A DNA stretch of 64,000 nucleotides from Selaginella moellendorffii (GCF_000143415.4 NW_003314262.1:6080771-6144770); one strand, 5' to 3'. Numbered from the stretch's first letter, positions 8,985-19,875 are shown. The notes: generated by a model from the sequence alone, not told the origin. Numbers and translations: made by a program.

Positions 8985-10615
8985 TTACTTGACGGAAGGA
9001 TAAGTACACACACCATAGCCTGCAAGAACACAAGAAACCAAAGCCTCGTTCAAGCAAAACGAAGAAAAGGAGCGAGGATGGAAAACTCACTTGGATCCGA
9101 GAGGGTGAGCATCGCCGTGTTCCCAAAGTAGCAGTTCCACTTGTTCCCCCCGTGCTTGACGAAGTAGCTGTTGAACGCGTAGGAAGCATGCGATGGAAGA
9201 TCATTCGGGTAGAAGCACTGCGCTCCAAACTGGATCGCAGTGCAATCCGCAAGACCCTCGCCGCAAGCGTAATTCAGCGCCACCAGCAGCGAGTTCGCAT
9301 CGGCATTCGGCTTGGCGACGCACCACACCGGACCGGGACCTCCGGGTCCAATCCCGGGGTTGTTCGGGGGGCCGGGATCCGCCGCTGGAGAAGCCGGAGC
9401 CGGGGGACTCGACGCCGGAGTGGTGGTGGAGTTTGAGCTCGAGTTTGTCGCGGGAGAGCCTGTGCTTGGAGCTGCCGCTGTGGTTTTCATCAAGCCGATG
9501 TCGTAAGATAGCGTTCCATCCGGCCGGAAGATGCCGAAGTTCCTCTCGGACGTCGGCCCCGGCTTGAGGTCCTCGTTGAAGAGAGAGAAGATGTAGGCCT
9601 CGAGCGGGACGCGAGGCCGGGCCGGAGTTCCCACACCCGAGTTGACGAAGGATATGAGGTTCCTGTTGTAGTTCATGGCGTTTTGGACGCTGACACCCGG
9701 CTCGCTCACGTCCCCGACCGACGGCCACCCCGTCTCGGACACCGAGAGCTCCATGTTTGGGAAGCCGAGCTTCTCCATGGCGAAGTAGACAGCGTCCAGC
9801 TGTGCCGAGAGGAGGTTTGTGTAGACGAGGCCTGTTCGTGGATCCGCAAAGCCTCCGTTTGGAAGAAAGAGAGCGTATGGAAGCGAGATGTCGGACGGAT
9901 TGTTCCTGTAGGCGAAGTAAGGATACGCGTTGATCATGAGCGGCGCTTTGGTGAGCGACAGGAACTGAAGCACGGACTTGAGCGCGGTGTCGACGACCTT
10001 GGACTTGAAAATTCCGCTGGATGGAGGAAACGAGACCGAGAGGATGCCGAGCGACTGTGGCGACGTGACTTTCACCTGGTCGTCAGCTTTGAAACCCACG
10101 AGCGCGTTGTGGAGGTTTTGCATTGCCGGGAGGAGCACGGACGCTAGCTGCTGCTCGCTCGTGGTGAGAACCTCGTTGCCGACGCTGATATACTTGATCT
10201 TCGTCTTTGGGAGGTGCTGGACGACGTTCTTGGACACCCAGGCGTTTGCGAAGCTCGGGCTTCCCAGCCTCGGGATCTCCTCGTTGGTCACACCGATCAC
10301 CACCTCGACGCCGGTGTCCGAGAGCGCAGAGAGCATGGCCGAGTCTGCGTCGTAGAGCTTGAGTTTCCCAATGGACGACGACTTAAGAAGCTTGACAACT
10401 TCCCCTGGAGGAGAAAGGTTGTCAGCCAGGCTTCCATAGTTCACGCCTATGGCTGCCTCCGCTGATAGAACGAACAGGAGCGAACGATCTCAGGCTCGGC
10501 CAGGAGAAAGGAAAAAAAACAACATACCTGACGATATGCTACACGCAAACACCAGCCACAGAGCAACGAAGAGCATAGCCACCTTGTTCTTCTTCCCGAT
10601 GGTTCCAATCACCAT
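8985..10615 (-). CDS. GH17 glucan endo-1,3-beta-glucosidase with X8 (CBM43) domain
   Basis: Three exons: 10615-10528, 10461-9091 and 9019-8985, all GT-AG, 497 residues. Exon 1 encodes the signal peptide (about residues 1-32, core VAMLFVALWLVFACSIS). The mature protein starts AIGVNYGSLADN as GH17 enzymes do. The acid/base Glu lies in SVGNEV (about residue 126) and the nucleophile Glu in SETGWPS (about 272). A Ser/Pro/Thr-rich linker (about 358-407) leads to an X8 domain from VWCVAKP to the end with six Cys; the last Cys comes from the 35-nt final exon, GVCTYPSVK. The enzyme cleaves callose-type beta-1,3-glucan in the wall or apoplast, for example at plasmodesmata. There is no hydrophobic GPI-addition tail. 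The usual genomic intron after the signal peptide is present. Confidence 0.95.
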
Positions 10616-11197
10616 CTTCTTCTTCCTCCTCCTCGCCTTCTCGTTCTTCGCATTCACCTCGCAATGCCCCCCGAGGAGAAAAAAATGCCACCTTTGCAAA
10701 AGTAGTAGCAAAGGCTCACAACGTACGACACTGCCGCTGCCAACATCCCAGAGCCTCTTTTCTCGTCATTCTTTCTTTCCAGTAACCGGTATTAAAGTTC
10801 CAAGCTCCTCGTCTCTTGCAGCCCACAAATCTATGCTCCTTTTCGTCCAAATTTGATAGCGACACGTCGCTAAAGCTTCTCCCTCCTTTAAACCCAGAAG
10901 CTTTTCTTCCTCTTCCGCTTCGCTTTGGCAGAAAAAAGAGGAAGAAAGGCGACCGCGAAATCGACCCGACAGCGGCAGGCAGAGATCTGGCGCTTGTTCG
11001 CTGAGACACGCACCAAATTTCTGGGAAATCCGGTGACCTATCCATCGCCGAATTTATCTGTACCTGCGTTGCCGCTCACTCCATCGTCCCAGGGCATGAA
11101 AATCGTCGCCTACCAAATCGCCCAAGAGCTCGAGCCCTAGACTCAAAGGCGGGTAATTTAAACATATTTTTGGAGGGAAATTTAAAATCCACCCAAC
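10616..11197. other. Intergenic region upstream of the GH17 gene
   Basis: It holds the GH17 promoter side and the 3' flank of the PPR gene at 11198. Frames on both strands are short and unlike any family I know. No TATA box that I would defend. Confidence 0.4.
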
Positions 11198-13273
11198 CTA
11201 AGTGGCGGGAATTTGAATGCTGTGGAGAAGCACGTAAGGCGCGGAGTTCTTGGCATCGAGGCTAAACGCTTGCCTGGCGGCGTGCTTGGCGAGATCCGGG
11301 TTTCCATGGATCTTGCAGGATCCCACCAACGTCGTCCATGAAATCCCATCTCCGGATTGCTGCTGGATCATCTCCCGGGCCCTGTGGAGCTGCCCAGATC
11401 GCCCCAGGATATCGACTAGGGCTCGTCGATGTTCCAGGGTCTCCTCGATGCTGTAGTCCGATCGCATCGATTCCAGGCAGCTGGAGCAGCGATCGATCAT
11501 CCCGGCGTGGGCGCAGGCTGTGAGGACGCTGCTGAAGGTCACATCGCTGGGTTCCAATCCCTCCATTGCCATCGCCAGGAAGAGCTCCAGGCTCAAAGCA
11601 TGGTGCCCATTTAGCGCGTAGACGGCGATCATCGCGTTCCACGATATGAGATCCCGCCACGGCATTTGATCGAAGAGAGCTCTCGCCGATTCGATCCGGC
11701 TGTTCTGCCCCAATCCGGCAATGAGCGCGTTCCAGGCGACGAGATCGCGGCACGGCATGGCGGCGAAGAGCGCGATCGCGGAATTGAAGTGGGCGAAATG
11801 GGCGTAGCCAGCAATCAGCGACGTCCACGACACCACATCCCAGTGTGGCATTCGATCGAAGAGCTCTTGCGCCTCGTGGAGCCTCCCGGCTTGCGCCAGC
11901 GCGGCCACCATCGCCGTGGAGAGGATCACGTCTCGGCTAGGAGAAGGGAACCCCTGATAGAGCTCGATCGATTCTTCCAAGAGTCCGATCTGGGCATACG
12001 CCGCCAGGAGCGCCGTGGTCGCCATCGCGTCGCGCTCGGGCATTCGATCCAGCAGGCTCCTCGATTCCTCCAGCTCCCCGTGCTGGGCATAGCCCGCAAC
12101 GATGGTGTTCCAGGAGATTTGATCCCGCCGCGGCATCCTCTCGAACAGATCCCTCGCGCTCGCGAGATCCTGGCGCCGCGCGTAGCCGGAGATCATCGCG
12201 TTCCAGCTGACGAGATTGCGCTGTTCCATTGCATCGAAGAGAGCCCTGGCAGCAGCAAGATCACCGCTCTCGCACAACCCAGTGATCACTGCATTGCACG
12301 ACACGACGCAGTGTCGTGGCATTCGATCAAACATCGCCATCGCCTCGCCGATTCGATCGTTCTGCGCATACGCCGACAGCATCGCCGTCCAGGAGATCAA
12401 ATCACCATAGGGCATCTCGAAGAACACGCGCTTGGCATCTTCCAGATGCCCATTCTGGGCATATGCCGCAAGCATGGTGTTCCAGGAAACTATATTCCTC
12501 TCCGGCATCCACTCAAACACGTATCGCGCTTTCAGGATATTCCCGTAATGCCCGTGTGCCGCGACCATAGCCGTCCACGAAACGACGTCGCGAAAAACCA
12601 TACGCTTGAATATGCCTAACACGGTTTCCAGATGCCCGGCATCGGCATTTGCTGCAAGGAGGGCATTCCACGCTACTAAGCTGTGCTCCGGCATCTTTTC
12701 CAAAAGAGAATCTCCCACTGCAAGATGCTTGTTCTCTACGCACCCGCAAATCATCGCGTTCCACGTGGCAACGTTCCACGCCGGCATGCCATCGAAGATT
12801 CTTCTAGCCTCGTCAAGATACCCGGCCTGGGCATATGCTCCGAGCATCGTGTTCCACGTCACCACGTCCCTCTCCTCCATCTGATCAAAGAGATCCCGGG
12901 CGTCCGCGAGCCGTCCATTTTGGATATACGCTGCCATGAGAGTGTTCCAGGAGACGAGGTTTCTCACTGGAGGAGGAATCTCTCTAAAGACACGCTCTGC
13001 GTTGCGGAGATCTCCATTTTGCGCGTAGCCGGACATCATGATGTTCCACGAGAAGGCATTGCGAGCTTGGATGCTGGAGAAGACCTCGAATGCTTGCTCC
13101 AAGCTCCCACACTTTGCGTACATTTCCACCAGGAGGTTCTTGAGCAAGAGATTGTTCGCGAGATCGCTGCGCTCCACCTGAGCGTGAACCTCTCTTCCGC
13201 CGGACAAATCCTTGCAATCCCGGCAGCGAGTTATGCGCTGCGCAAATTCCTGGAGCGCCATTGCTTTGATCAC
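11198..13273 (-). CDS. PPR protein of 31-residue S/SS-type repeats, no DYW domain
   Basis: Intronless, 691 residues. The N terminus is short (MIKAMALQEFAQRITRC), then DLSGGREVHAQVE and LLVEMYAKCGSLEQA, then about 16 repeats with the SWNxMxxxYAQNGxLxxA core. The end has LEHRRALVDILGRSGQLHRA and an E1-like motif (NSAPYVLLHS), stopping before E2. The N-terminal leader is shorter than in the other three PPRs here, so the targeting signal is less clear. Function is expected in organellar RNA metabolism; the target is unknown. Its start lies only 166 bp from the end of the ARP reading frame, which is on the same strand. Confidence 0.92.
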   Translation of the reverse strand: MIKAMALQEFAQRITRCRDCKDLSGGREVHAQVERSDLANNLLLKNLLVEMYAKCGSLEQAFEVFSSIQARNAFSWNIMMSGYAQNGDLRNAERVFREIPPPVRNLVSWNTLMAAYIQNGRLADARDLFDQMEERDVVTWNTMLGAYAQAGYLDEARRIFDGMPAWNVATWNAMICGCVENKHLAVGDSLLEKMPEHSLVAWNALLAANADAGHLETVLGIFKRMVFRDVVSWTAMVAAHGHYGNILKARYVFEWMPERNIVSWNTMLAAYAQNGHLEDAKRVFFEMPYGDLISWTAMLSAYAQNDRIGEAMAMFDRMPRHCVVSCNAVITGLCESGDLAAARALFDAMEQRNLVSWNAMISGYARRQDLASARDLFERMPRRDQISWNTIVAGYAQHGELEESRSLLDRMPERDAMATTALLAAYAQIGLLEESIELYQGFPSPSRDVILSTAMVAALAQAGRLHEAQELFDRMPHWDVVSWTSLIAGYAHFAHFNSAIALFAAMPCRDLVAWNALIAGLGQNSRIESARALFDQMPWRDLISWNAMIAVYALNGHHALSLELFLAMAMEGLEPSDVTFSSVLTACAHAGMIDRCSSCLESMRSDYSIEETLEHRRALVDILGRSGQLHRAREMIQQQSGDGISWTTLVGSCKIHGNPDLAKHAARQAFSLDAKNSAPYVLLHSIQIPAT

Positions 13274-13439
13274 TTGGAACCAACTTTGGATCCATGACCC
13301 CTGTAACTTTCACAGGAAAAATCGTTAAGAAGCTCGCAAGTTTTAACTAACTCCTACTTCAAATAAAACTTAGAAAAAACGCTACAAACGAAGACAAAGA
13401 AGAGATAGAAACTTATCTATGAGAGTACGTAGTAAGAGA

Positions 13440-14693
13440 TCATACTACTCGGCGTGAAAGACTGGCCCCTGTTCGATCAAGCAAAGTGAGCTGCGAAGAA
13501 AACGTAACGGAGGCAATACGTACCGAGAGGGTATATCGTTCGTATGTGTGAACTAGCTTGTCATACTTGAGCGTCCAAGCTTCCGTGAGCTTCTTCTCCT
13601 TCATCTCCGCGTCTCTCTCGAGATTGGACACCAGCTCGCTATAGTCCTGCTCCACCTTCTGTAAAAACTGCTTTTTCTCCTCCTTGAGAGCTTTCACTCT
13701 GGCGTCCACCTCCTGGATCTTCTGGCGCTGCTTCTCGGCCTTCTCACACTCCAGCTGCTGCTTGAGTTCCTTGAGCTTCGAGCTGATCCCCTTCTTCTGC
13801 TGAATCCAGTTCTCTCGCTGCTCTCTCAGCTCCTTGAAAAGCTCAAACATTGACAGATTCGAGCCTTCGTTGTTGTCGCTTGACTCGGAAGCTGGATCCA
13901 GGCAGTCGAGCCCCTCGTCGGCTGTCCGCGAAGAGGACAGAGACAGCGACGATTCAGTGAGCGTCGAGGCGATCTGGATCTCCAGCTTTTTCGGGATCCA
14001 CTTTGGCATAGTCACGCCAGAAGTCGCCACCACCTCCATTGGGAACTGCTTCTGGAAGGTCGTAGACGGTCCCAGAGTGAGCAGCGTTTCATCCCCGGAC
14101 AAAGCCTCGGTGGTGGTAACTCCAGACGCATTGTTTCCAAAGTGATCCTGGCATACTGTCGGCGGCCCGCATATGTCATTCGCATCTGGTGTCGACGTAG
14201 AAAACGCAGGAGCCCCGTTGACGCAGAGATCAGGCGTGCTCGAAAGGAAAGGCCTCGAGAAACCCGGAGCTAGAGCTTGAAGATGCATCGCTTCCATGAC
14301 CATGCTGTCACAGTTTCCCGTCGCTGCATGGGTGCTCAGTAACTTCTTCTTGTCCTTGATCAAGCGTTCCTTGTAAACCTCCCACCACTTGCCTAGGCGT
14401 TTAGCTGTTCGTCCCGGAACTTCGGCCGCAATGCGCTTCCATTTGTTGCCGTACTTGGTCTGGAGCTTGATGACAAGCTGCTGTTCTTCGTCTGTGAGAG
14501 GCCCCTTCTTGATCCCAGGTTTGAGATAGTTCTTCCACCTTTCGTGGCACGACTTGGGATCTCGGTCGAGCGGTTCACCCATCCGCTCGGAGATGAGGTT
14601 CCAGTCGTCTGCCCCATACTGTGTCACGTAAGCGCATAGAATAGCGTCTTCCTCGGGCTGCCAGCGTTGTCTATCTTTCGTTGCGATTGACAT
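13440..14693 (-). CDS. ARP: ARP-class MYB (AS1/PHAN/RS2 orthologue)
   Basis: Residues ~5-110 carry two MYB repeats: RQRWQPEEDAILCAYV, then SCHERWKNYLKPGIKKGPLT, then NKWKRIAAEVPGRTAKRLGK. The PGRTAKRLGKWWEV block is diagnostic of the ARP class. The C-terminal third is a long coiled coil rich in Lys/Glu (ELREQRENW, KALKEEKKQFLQKVEQDY, DAEMKEKKLTEAW), as in the ARP dimerisation region. ARP proteins, with AS2 partners, repress class I KNOX genes in leaf primordia; a Selaginella ARP gene has been described in microphylls. I place the start at MSIATKDRQRW because an AG acceptor (CTCTTTCAG) lies just upstream, implying a 5'UTR intron. The last ~20 residues are uncertain: a GTACGT donor sits after TLS and a further exon may replace the read-through end. 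Confidence 0.93.
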   Translation of the reverse strand: MSIATKDRQRWQPEEDAILCAYVTQYGADDWNLISERMGEPLDRDPKSCHERWKNYLKPGIKKGPLTDEEQQLVIKLQTKYGNKWKRIAAEVPGRTAKRLGKWWEVYKERLIKDKKKLLSTHAATGNCDSMVMEAMHLQALAPGFSRPFLSSTPDLCVNGAPAFSTSTPDANDICGPPTVCQDHFGNNASGVTTTEALSGDETLLTLGPSTTFQKQFPMEVVATSGVTMPKWIPKKLEIQIASTLTESSLSLSSSRTADEGLDCLDPASESSDNNEGSNLSMFELFKELREQRENWIQQKKGISSKLKELKQQLECEKAEKQRQKIQEVDARVKALKEEKKQFLQKVEQDYSELVSNLERDAEMKEKKLTEAWTLKYDKLVHTYERYTLSVRIASVTFSSQLTLLDRTGASLSRRVV

Positions 14694-14719
14694 TTTCACA
14701 AATCCTGAAAGAGTAAACA

Positions 14720-15078
14720 AATGCCACCATTTGTTTAGAAAAAAACATTGAGGCGTTACCTTCTCGTGCTGTCTTTTTGCAAAGGTTGACTACATCTTCA
14801 ATGGAGAAAAGAACAGGAAAAAAAAAAGAGAGAAAAAAAACCTGGCCAGCAGAAAAAAGAAGAGGAAAAAAGAAACAAGGAAACTAACGTGAACTCCAGG
14901 GCACTAAGGAACAAGAACAATCAAAGTTTACAGCTATTTTACCGCGATCTTTGATACTAAGAAGAAGATGACGAAGAAACGCCATAAACGAGAAAATACT
15001 GGCCAGGTGAACTTCGATGCGGATCACATACTACTATGATCACCACTCACCGAGGAGAAAACGCAAGAAAACCACGAC
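14720..15078. other. 5' leader/promoter region of the ARP gene
   Basis: It starts with the AG acceptor upstream of the ARP start and is A-rich near 14810-14880. No coding frame belongs to a known family. A TATATAC-like sequence read on the minus strand near 15182 is a possible TATA box. Confidence 0.35.
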
Positions 15079-15810
15079 GAGTTTAGCTACCCGAGGACAA
15101 GACTATCGCACTTACTTCTACATCCATGGCTGGTCACGAACTTAGCGGACTGCCATAGCTCCAACTCAAGCCAAGTTCTAAGTATATACACCAACAACGC
15201 GACGCAACATTGTTACACAAAAAACGCGAGCGATTTAGCGCATAGCCGCCATGACTGAGCAAGCAAGCACAAAAAAATTTAACGACAGGCCCTGGTAAAA
15301 AAAACCCGAGGAAATTAGCGACTGAGAGACGCCATACTTTCGATTGTTTAAGGCAGGAAAAACACCATGGAAAGAAACATCAACTTTAACGAAAGGCAAG
15401 CATCTTTTCTGTTCTTTCTTCTCGACTTTAGCGAGTGAAACGAGCCATGGGAATTGAGCTCAAAAACTTAGCGACAAGCTGCCATGGATGGAGCGAAGAC
15501 GCTGTGACTTAACGAAATCCAGCCATGGAACACGCCGACTTAACGAATGGAAATGTCAAATCCAGCCATGGAACGCACCGACTTAACGCGTGATAGACAT
15601 GATCGGGGGGCAGGGTTAAGCAATTCTAGCGCAGCATGGCGAGATTTCACACACAGAGAGCTCTAGCGGCCGAGAGACGCCATAAGGAAATCCTTCCTCT
15701 AGCGGATTGCCACAGCCATAGAATGCAATGCAGATCCGGGGTTAGCGACACACAGACATGGCGAGCGCCGGATAATTGGAGAGATTTAGCGCAGTGGAGC
15801 CATCTCGCTA
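15079..15810. repeat. Irregular array of TTAGCGA / GCCATGG motif pairs upstream of ARP
   Basis: About 13 times, at irregular 30-70 bp spacing, a heptamer of the form TTARCGA is followed 10-25 bp later by GCCATGG or GCCATA. Examples start at 15141, 15232, 15313, 15425, 15466, 15506, 15537, 15580, 15661, 15698, 15739 and 15783. Two neighbouring units are close copies (CGACTTAACGAA and TCCAGCCATGGAAC). On the ARP-sense strand each unit reads CCATGGC then TCGYTAA. I know of no family for this. Confidence 0.6.
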
Positions 15811-15848
15811 CACAGATTCAGGAAGAAGAGCTTATCTGCGAAGAAGAT

Positions 15849-16018
15849 GAATCGCCGCACCAAAAGAGACGCCACAGCCTCCAAACGCGCACAAGAACAC
15901 GGTGAGTGAGGGGTAGGGTTCTCTATTTCTTTTCAGTGCGGGCAATTACCGTGGAAAATGTGGCGAATGGGCCAAGATTGTACGCGTTCGTACACTGACC
16001 ACTGCTCTTGTATATTGG
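15849..16018 (+). repeat. Left arm of a large inverted repeat
   Basis: About 170 bp whose reverse complement returns at 17428-17577 with perhaps 75-80% identity. Shared blocks include GCACCAAAAGAGA, GTGGAAAATGTGG, GAATGGGCCAA and CCACTGCTCTTGT. The left arm is GC-richer than the DNA it encloses. Confidence 0.85.
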
Positions 16019-17427
16019 TGTATTCTGACCGGACGCGTGGCGGTGGCATCTAAAGGAAAGACAAGATCCATACGGAAAATCTGGTTACTTTTAAAACTTG
16101 AACTCGGTTTCCTTTGGTTAAGAACAAAGGCATTTGTTAACAGTCTCAGTTTGATTTAATATTTAAACGAAAAATCTAAAAATAAATAAGTGAATGATAA
16201 TATTTAATAATAGCATCAAAAAATATAATCTTAATCTCTCTAAGAAAATAATTGAAAATTAGGTTATTAAAAATCATAGTAAAAGAGTAGCAAGCTATGG
16301 CAACAAATATGTAATTGCATATGGGTGCATTTTTTATTTACACATGTGCAGATATTTGTTTTTGGTTTTCAATTCCACACAATCCTAGTTTGATTGTTAT
16401 ACATCATTTCGCTACAATTATATATCACAATATGATTATGTGCATTATAACATTTGTATGCAAAATAGTATACCACATAAATAAACACTTCATGCCACAT
16501 GTGCAGCCATGTCATCTCTTTTTTGATAGCAAGATTGTGCACTTAGGCTTATCTAATATGCTATACAGCACTACAATCTTTATCAATTCATTAATAACTT
16601 CATCCCATCACCTAGTGCTGGCATGGGATTTAATTCTTTTATGTCAAACCTTTGTTCTTAGTAAAGAGATTGAATGCCCTGTTGCAATATATGTAGCATT
16701 TGCAATTCTTTTTTGTTCTAGAGTAGATTAACACCTTTGCAAATGCATGTTTAATGTATTAGAAGCTCCAACATAATGATGGCATTGCCAAATTAGTGCA
16801 ATTGGCGGTTGATAATAGCCAGTACATGGAGTCTCATGGCCAACATTTGATGGGTAGTACCTTTAATGCCTAATCAGCTTTGCTTCTAATTCAGTTGAAT
16901 TTAGCCACACATTCTTGCCAACTTAAAAGACAAAGTAGAAGATGCTAACATGGCAATAAACTAATAAGGATTAAGAATTCGTACTTGGACATGCATGCCA
17001 ATATATACATATGCATTGAATAAAAATATTTGTGAGAAACAGTTTAAGCACACATGTCTTTTAAATTTATATATTTTGCAAGCTAATACATTGTTTGACC
17101 AGGCCACCCACCCCAGGTACACCTCTCCTTAAAGAGGTGTAGTTTCCCTCAAAACATGCAAATCACAAATTATTTGCTATAATTATCCTTATCAAATATT
17201 AAAATCTTTAATTTTTATTGTTTTGATTGGTTCTAAACAAGAGAGAGAGAGAGAGAGTAAAGTCCTTTGGTATTTTTACTGTTAAAATTAAAATTAAGAT
17301 TCTTTGGGATTGTAAAAGTGAACAATTGAAAATTAATATCTATATTTATAATTATATTGACTTGTATAAATGGAAAAAGAAAATATAAGTTAGATTTTCC
17401 ATAAAGATCTTGTTGGAGATGCCCGTC
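16019..17427. other. AT-rich interior between inverted repeat arms
   Basis: About 1.4 kb of AT-rich DNA without a recognisable coding region. It contains a short GA microsatellite at about 17241. Together with the arms it resembles a non-autonomous element with long terminal inverted repeats, though target-site duplications are not obvious. Confidence 0.5.
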
Positions 17428-17577
17428 CCAATACACAAGAGCAGTGGCCAGTGTACAATATTGGCCCATTCACCACATTTTCCACAGTAAATTGCCTGCT
17501 GACAAAAGAAAAAGAGAACCCTACTCTCTCACTGTGCTCTTGTGCACGTTTGGATCATCTCTTTTGGTGCAGCGATT
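17428..17577 (-). repeat. Right arm of the large inverted repeat
   Basis: Reverse complement of 15849-16018, slightly shorter because of small deletions, including one between the CACCAAAAGAGA and CCAAACG blocks. Confidence 0.85.
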
Positions 17578-19341
17578 CTTAAGCTTTTTCTGGTATTTTC
17601 CTGAATTGGTAGTAAATGAACGGAACATAAAAGCAAAAAGTATACAACCTGATTGTTGCCCCTCTAATTTCTTCTTGCTTGTTGGATTATTTCCCCTTCT
17701 TTCTTTCCGTCTTGTCTCTTGGATCCCTTGGAGGATGTATTTGGCTTTATAATTTCTTTGTGCAACCGGGTGCTTGCTTGATTTCGTCATCCCAGGACAC
17801 TTTCATGGGCACAGCTTCCATGTGATTAAGCACTGATTTGATGGTGCTTTCCTTCCTTTTTCAACTTCAAATATAAATTCTATAATATTTATCCTTCTAT
17901 TTAAGAACAAAGTGGGCCATGAAAGAAAACCTTGCAGCACATACTTTCGTATGCGACCATGACAGGATTCTCATACCAATTGATTGCACCAATTTCTAGA
18001 GAGAGAGATCACGCACTGACCTTCTGCACATTCTCATGAATTCATATATATTGTTTATACGGTCTTGTAGCACCCACCATGAAGCATGAGATTTTAAAGA
18101 AGATTGTTGTTGCATTGCTCCACGAATGAGAATTCGAGAATTTCTGAGAAGAGTGGCTAGAAGAAATTAACCACAATTTGGAACAATGATAAGAAAACTA
18201 ATATGATTACAAAAAGTTTTTAAGAGCTTAAAATCTCAGCCGTTAGATTGCCAAATATCTTAGGTGCTTAATTCAATCCTTTAAAAACTATAAACAGAGT
18301 TTAAAGTAATCCAAATGGGAATCAACCTTTTTACAAGTTATAATATTCTACAAATGGTCATGAAATATTTGGAGGTGCTGGGTGATCTGTGCCTTCTCTC
18401 ACTCTCTTTTTCTTTTCCTCAAGAGCTCTCTATGTGCTCACAGCTCACAGTGTTCTTAACTGTGCCGGGGAGCCTCATGTCAGTGGATGGCATCGGTGTG
18501 GTGAAGCTACCTTCTTCTTTCCAGAGGCCCGGACGAAGGCATCCACGGAGCAACACTCTGGAAATGGTGTCCAAATCCTCAAACTTTTGATCGTTCCTCG
18601 GAAGAGTTTACTTTGAGTGGAGCCCAACTTGCTCCGGGATGCCGGCGTAGAATTTCATTGCGTTGGCTTTGCCGAAGGCTTGGATCTGTGACCAGATTCC
18701 GGCCGCGATGGGCAGGCAGCTCACAGTGTCTTGTCGTTGAAAGGACCGGGCGGCAAAAACACACCATCCTGGAAAACAATTTCTAGAGTTCTTTACCCAA
18801 GCAAATGCTATATAGTGTGCGCAAAAGCGTGCCAAGGTTCCCAGGATCCTGTAGACAAACTCACCATTTGACAACTTTTAGACAAGGGCCTGGAATCTGC
18901 GCCTGGTCCCGGGCAGCGAAGACCAGGGCCTCTGACTCAGCGCGTCGGGGCTCGCAACATCCCACGGTTCCAATGCCCCGGACACAAGAGCGATCATAAG
19001 TTTCTTCACCAGGATTGGGACGAAACAAGTTTTGTCATCTCCTGCTCCCGGAAGCGGCAATGGCTCATGCGGCCGTTTGATGCGTGCCGATCATCGCTCT
19101 CCAAGGGAAGGAATTGGGGGGCGATTCCGATCGAAAAACCATCCTCGCGCGATCCAGGCTCCAAGCTGGCACGATGTCAGTAACAAGCTAAGAGTATCTC
19201 TTACTTACCAGAAGAAAGAAAAGATGAGCATGGATTCGCTGGTGTGGAACTGCTCCCTCCCAATTCCCAGTGCTCAATGCCGCACACACCAGAACGATGA
19301 TTAATTGATTGTTAAGAAAACAATCAAAAAAGAAAAAGAAT
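17578..19341. other. Intergenic region with weak coding-like fragments
   Basis: Mostly AT-rich up to 18350. Between 18390 and 19060 the minus strand holds short open stretches such as GIWSQIQAFGKANAMKFYAG, without start, matching splice sites or a known domain. I could not decide whether these are the remains of a gene. Confidence 0.3.
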
Positions 19342-19875
19342 ATGCTCAAAATGGATCAGATATTTAAACACTGGAAGGGGGACCAGAGTTGGAAAGTCTC
19401 ACCGTACGACGAGAAGCAATTCCTCGAGGACTACGTAGCTACCCTGCCCCGTCCTGGGTGAGAGCTTACGATTAGAAGTCCATATCCTAGCATTTACTTC
19501 CACAGGGTCACGAATCGGCCACAGCGACCAGGGGAGTTGGTGTTTTTGGCTGCTGGCTCGGTGATGGACGCGTATCCCGTGCTAGACTCGAAGCTGGAGC
19601 AAGCGGCACGGAAGCCATGGGTTGTCTACTGCGTCTTGCTCTTCCACACGCACCTTGTGGCATTCCTCAAGTGGGAGCGCCACGCTGATGGTAGGGTGAC
19701 GAGGGAAACGTGTGAGTCGGTGTATAGTTTCCACCGTAGAGATGCAAGGAAAGATATCGGGCCGGCGATTCATACCATGGTAAGCGAAGTGAATGCAACC
19801 AGATTGAAAGTTGAATCGGCTTACACCTGTATCTACTGGTATGACGAGAATAAATATCCGCCCTATGTCTGCTGA
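19342..19875 (+). CDS. Two-exon gene of unknown function
   Basis: Exon 1 (19342-19457) starts MLKMDQIFKHWKGDQSW and ends in a GTGAGA donor; exon 2 (19506-19875) follows a CACAG acceptor after a 48-bp intron in the same phase. The product has about 161 residues, with YDEKQFLEDYVATLPRPG near the start, a hydrophobic stretch WVVYCVLLFHTHLVAFL in the middle and a Tyr/Cys-rich end. There is no signal peptide and no domain I recognise. Upstream exons may exist. It lies in a decayed region, so it could be a surviving part of a larger gene. Confidence 0.45.

Noticed and set aside
9683-10147. 154-codon plus-strand frame
   Set aside because: Antisense shadow of the GH17 catalytic domain, which carries clear family motifs.
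13491-13523. A 33-bp GT-AG intron near the ARP 3' end
   Set aside because: It is shorter than any intron in the window and a multiple of three; I left it as coding and noted the uncertain C terminus.
15636-15905. 89-codon frame starting at one of the GCCATGG-like motifs
   Set aside because: It lies in the periodic-motif region, has no domain or signal, and overlaps the inverted repeat arm.
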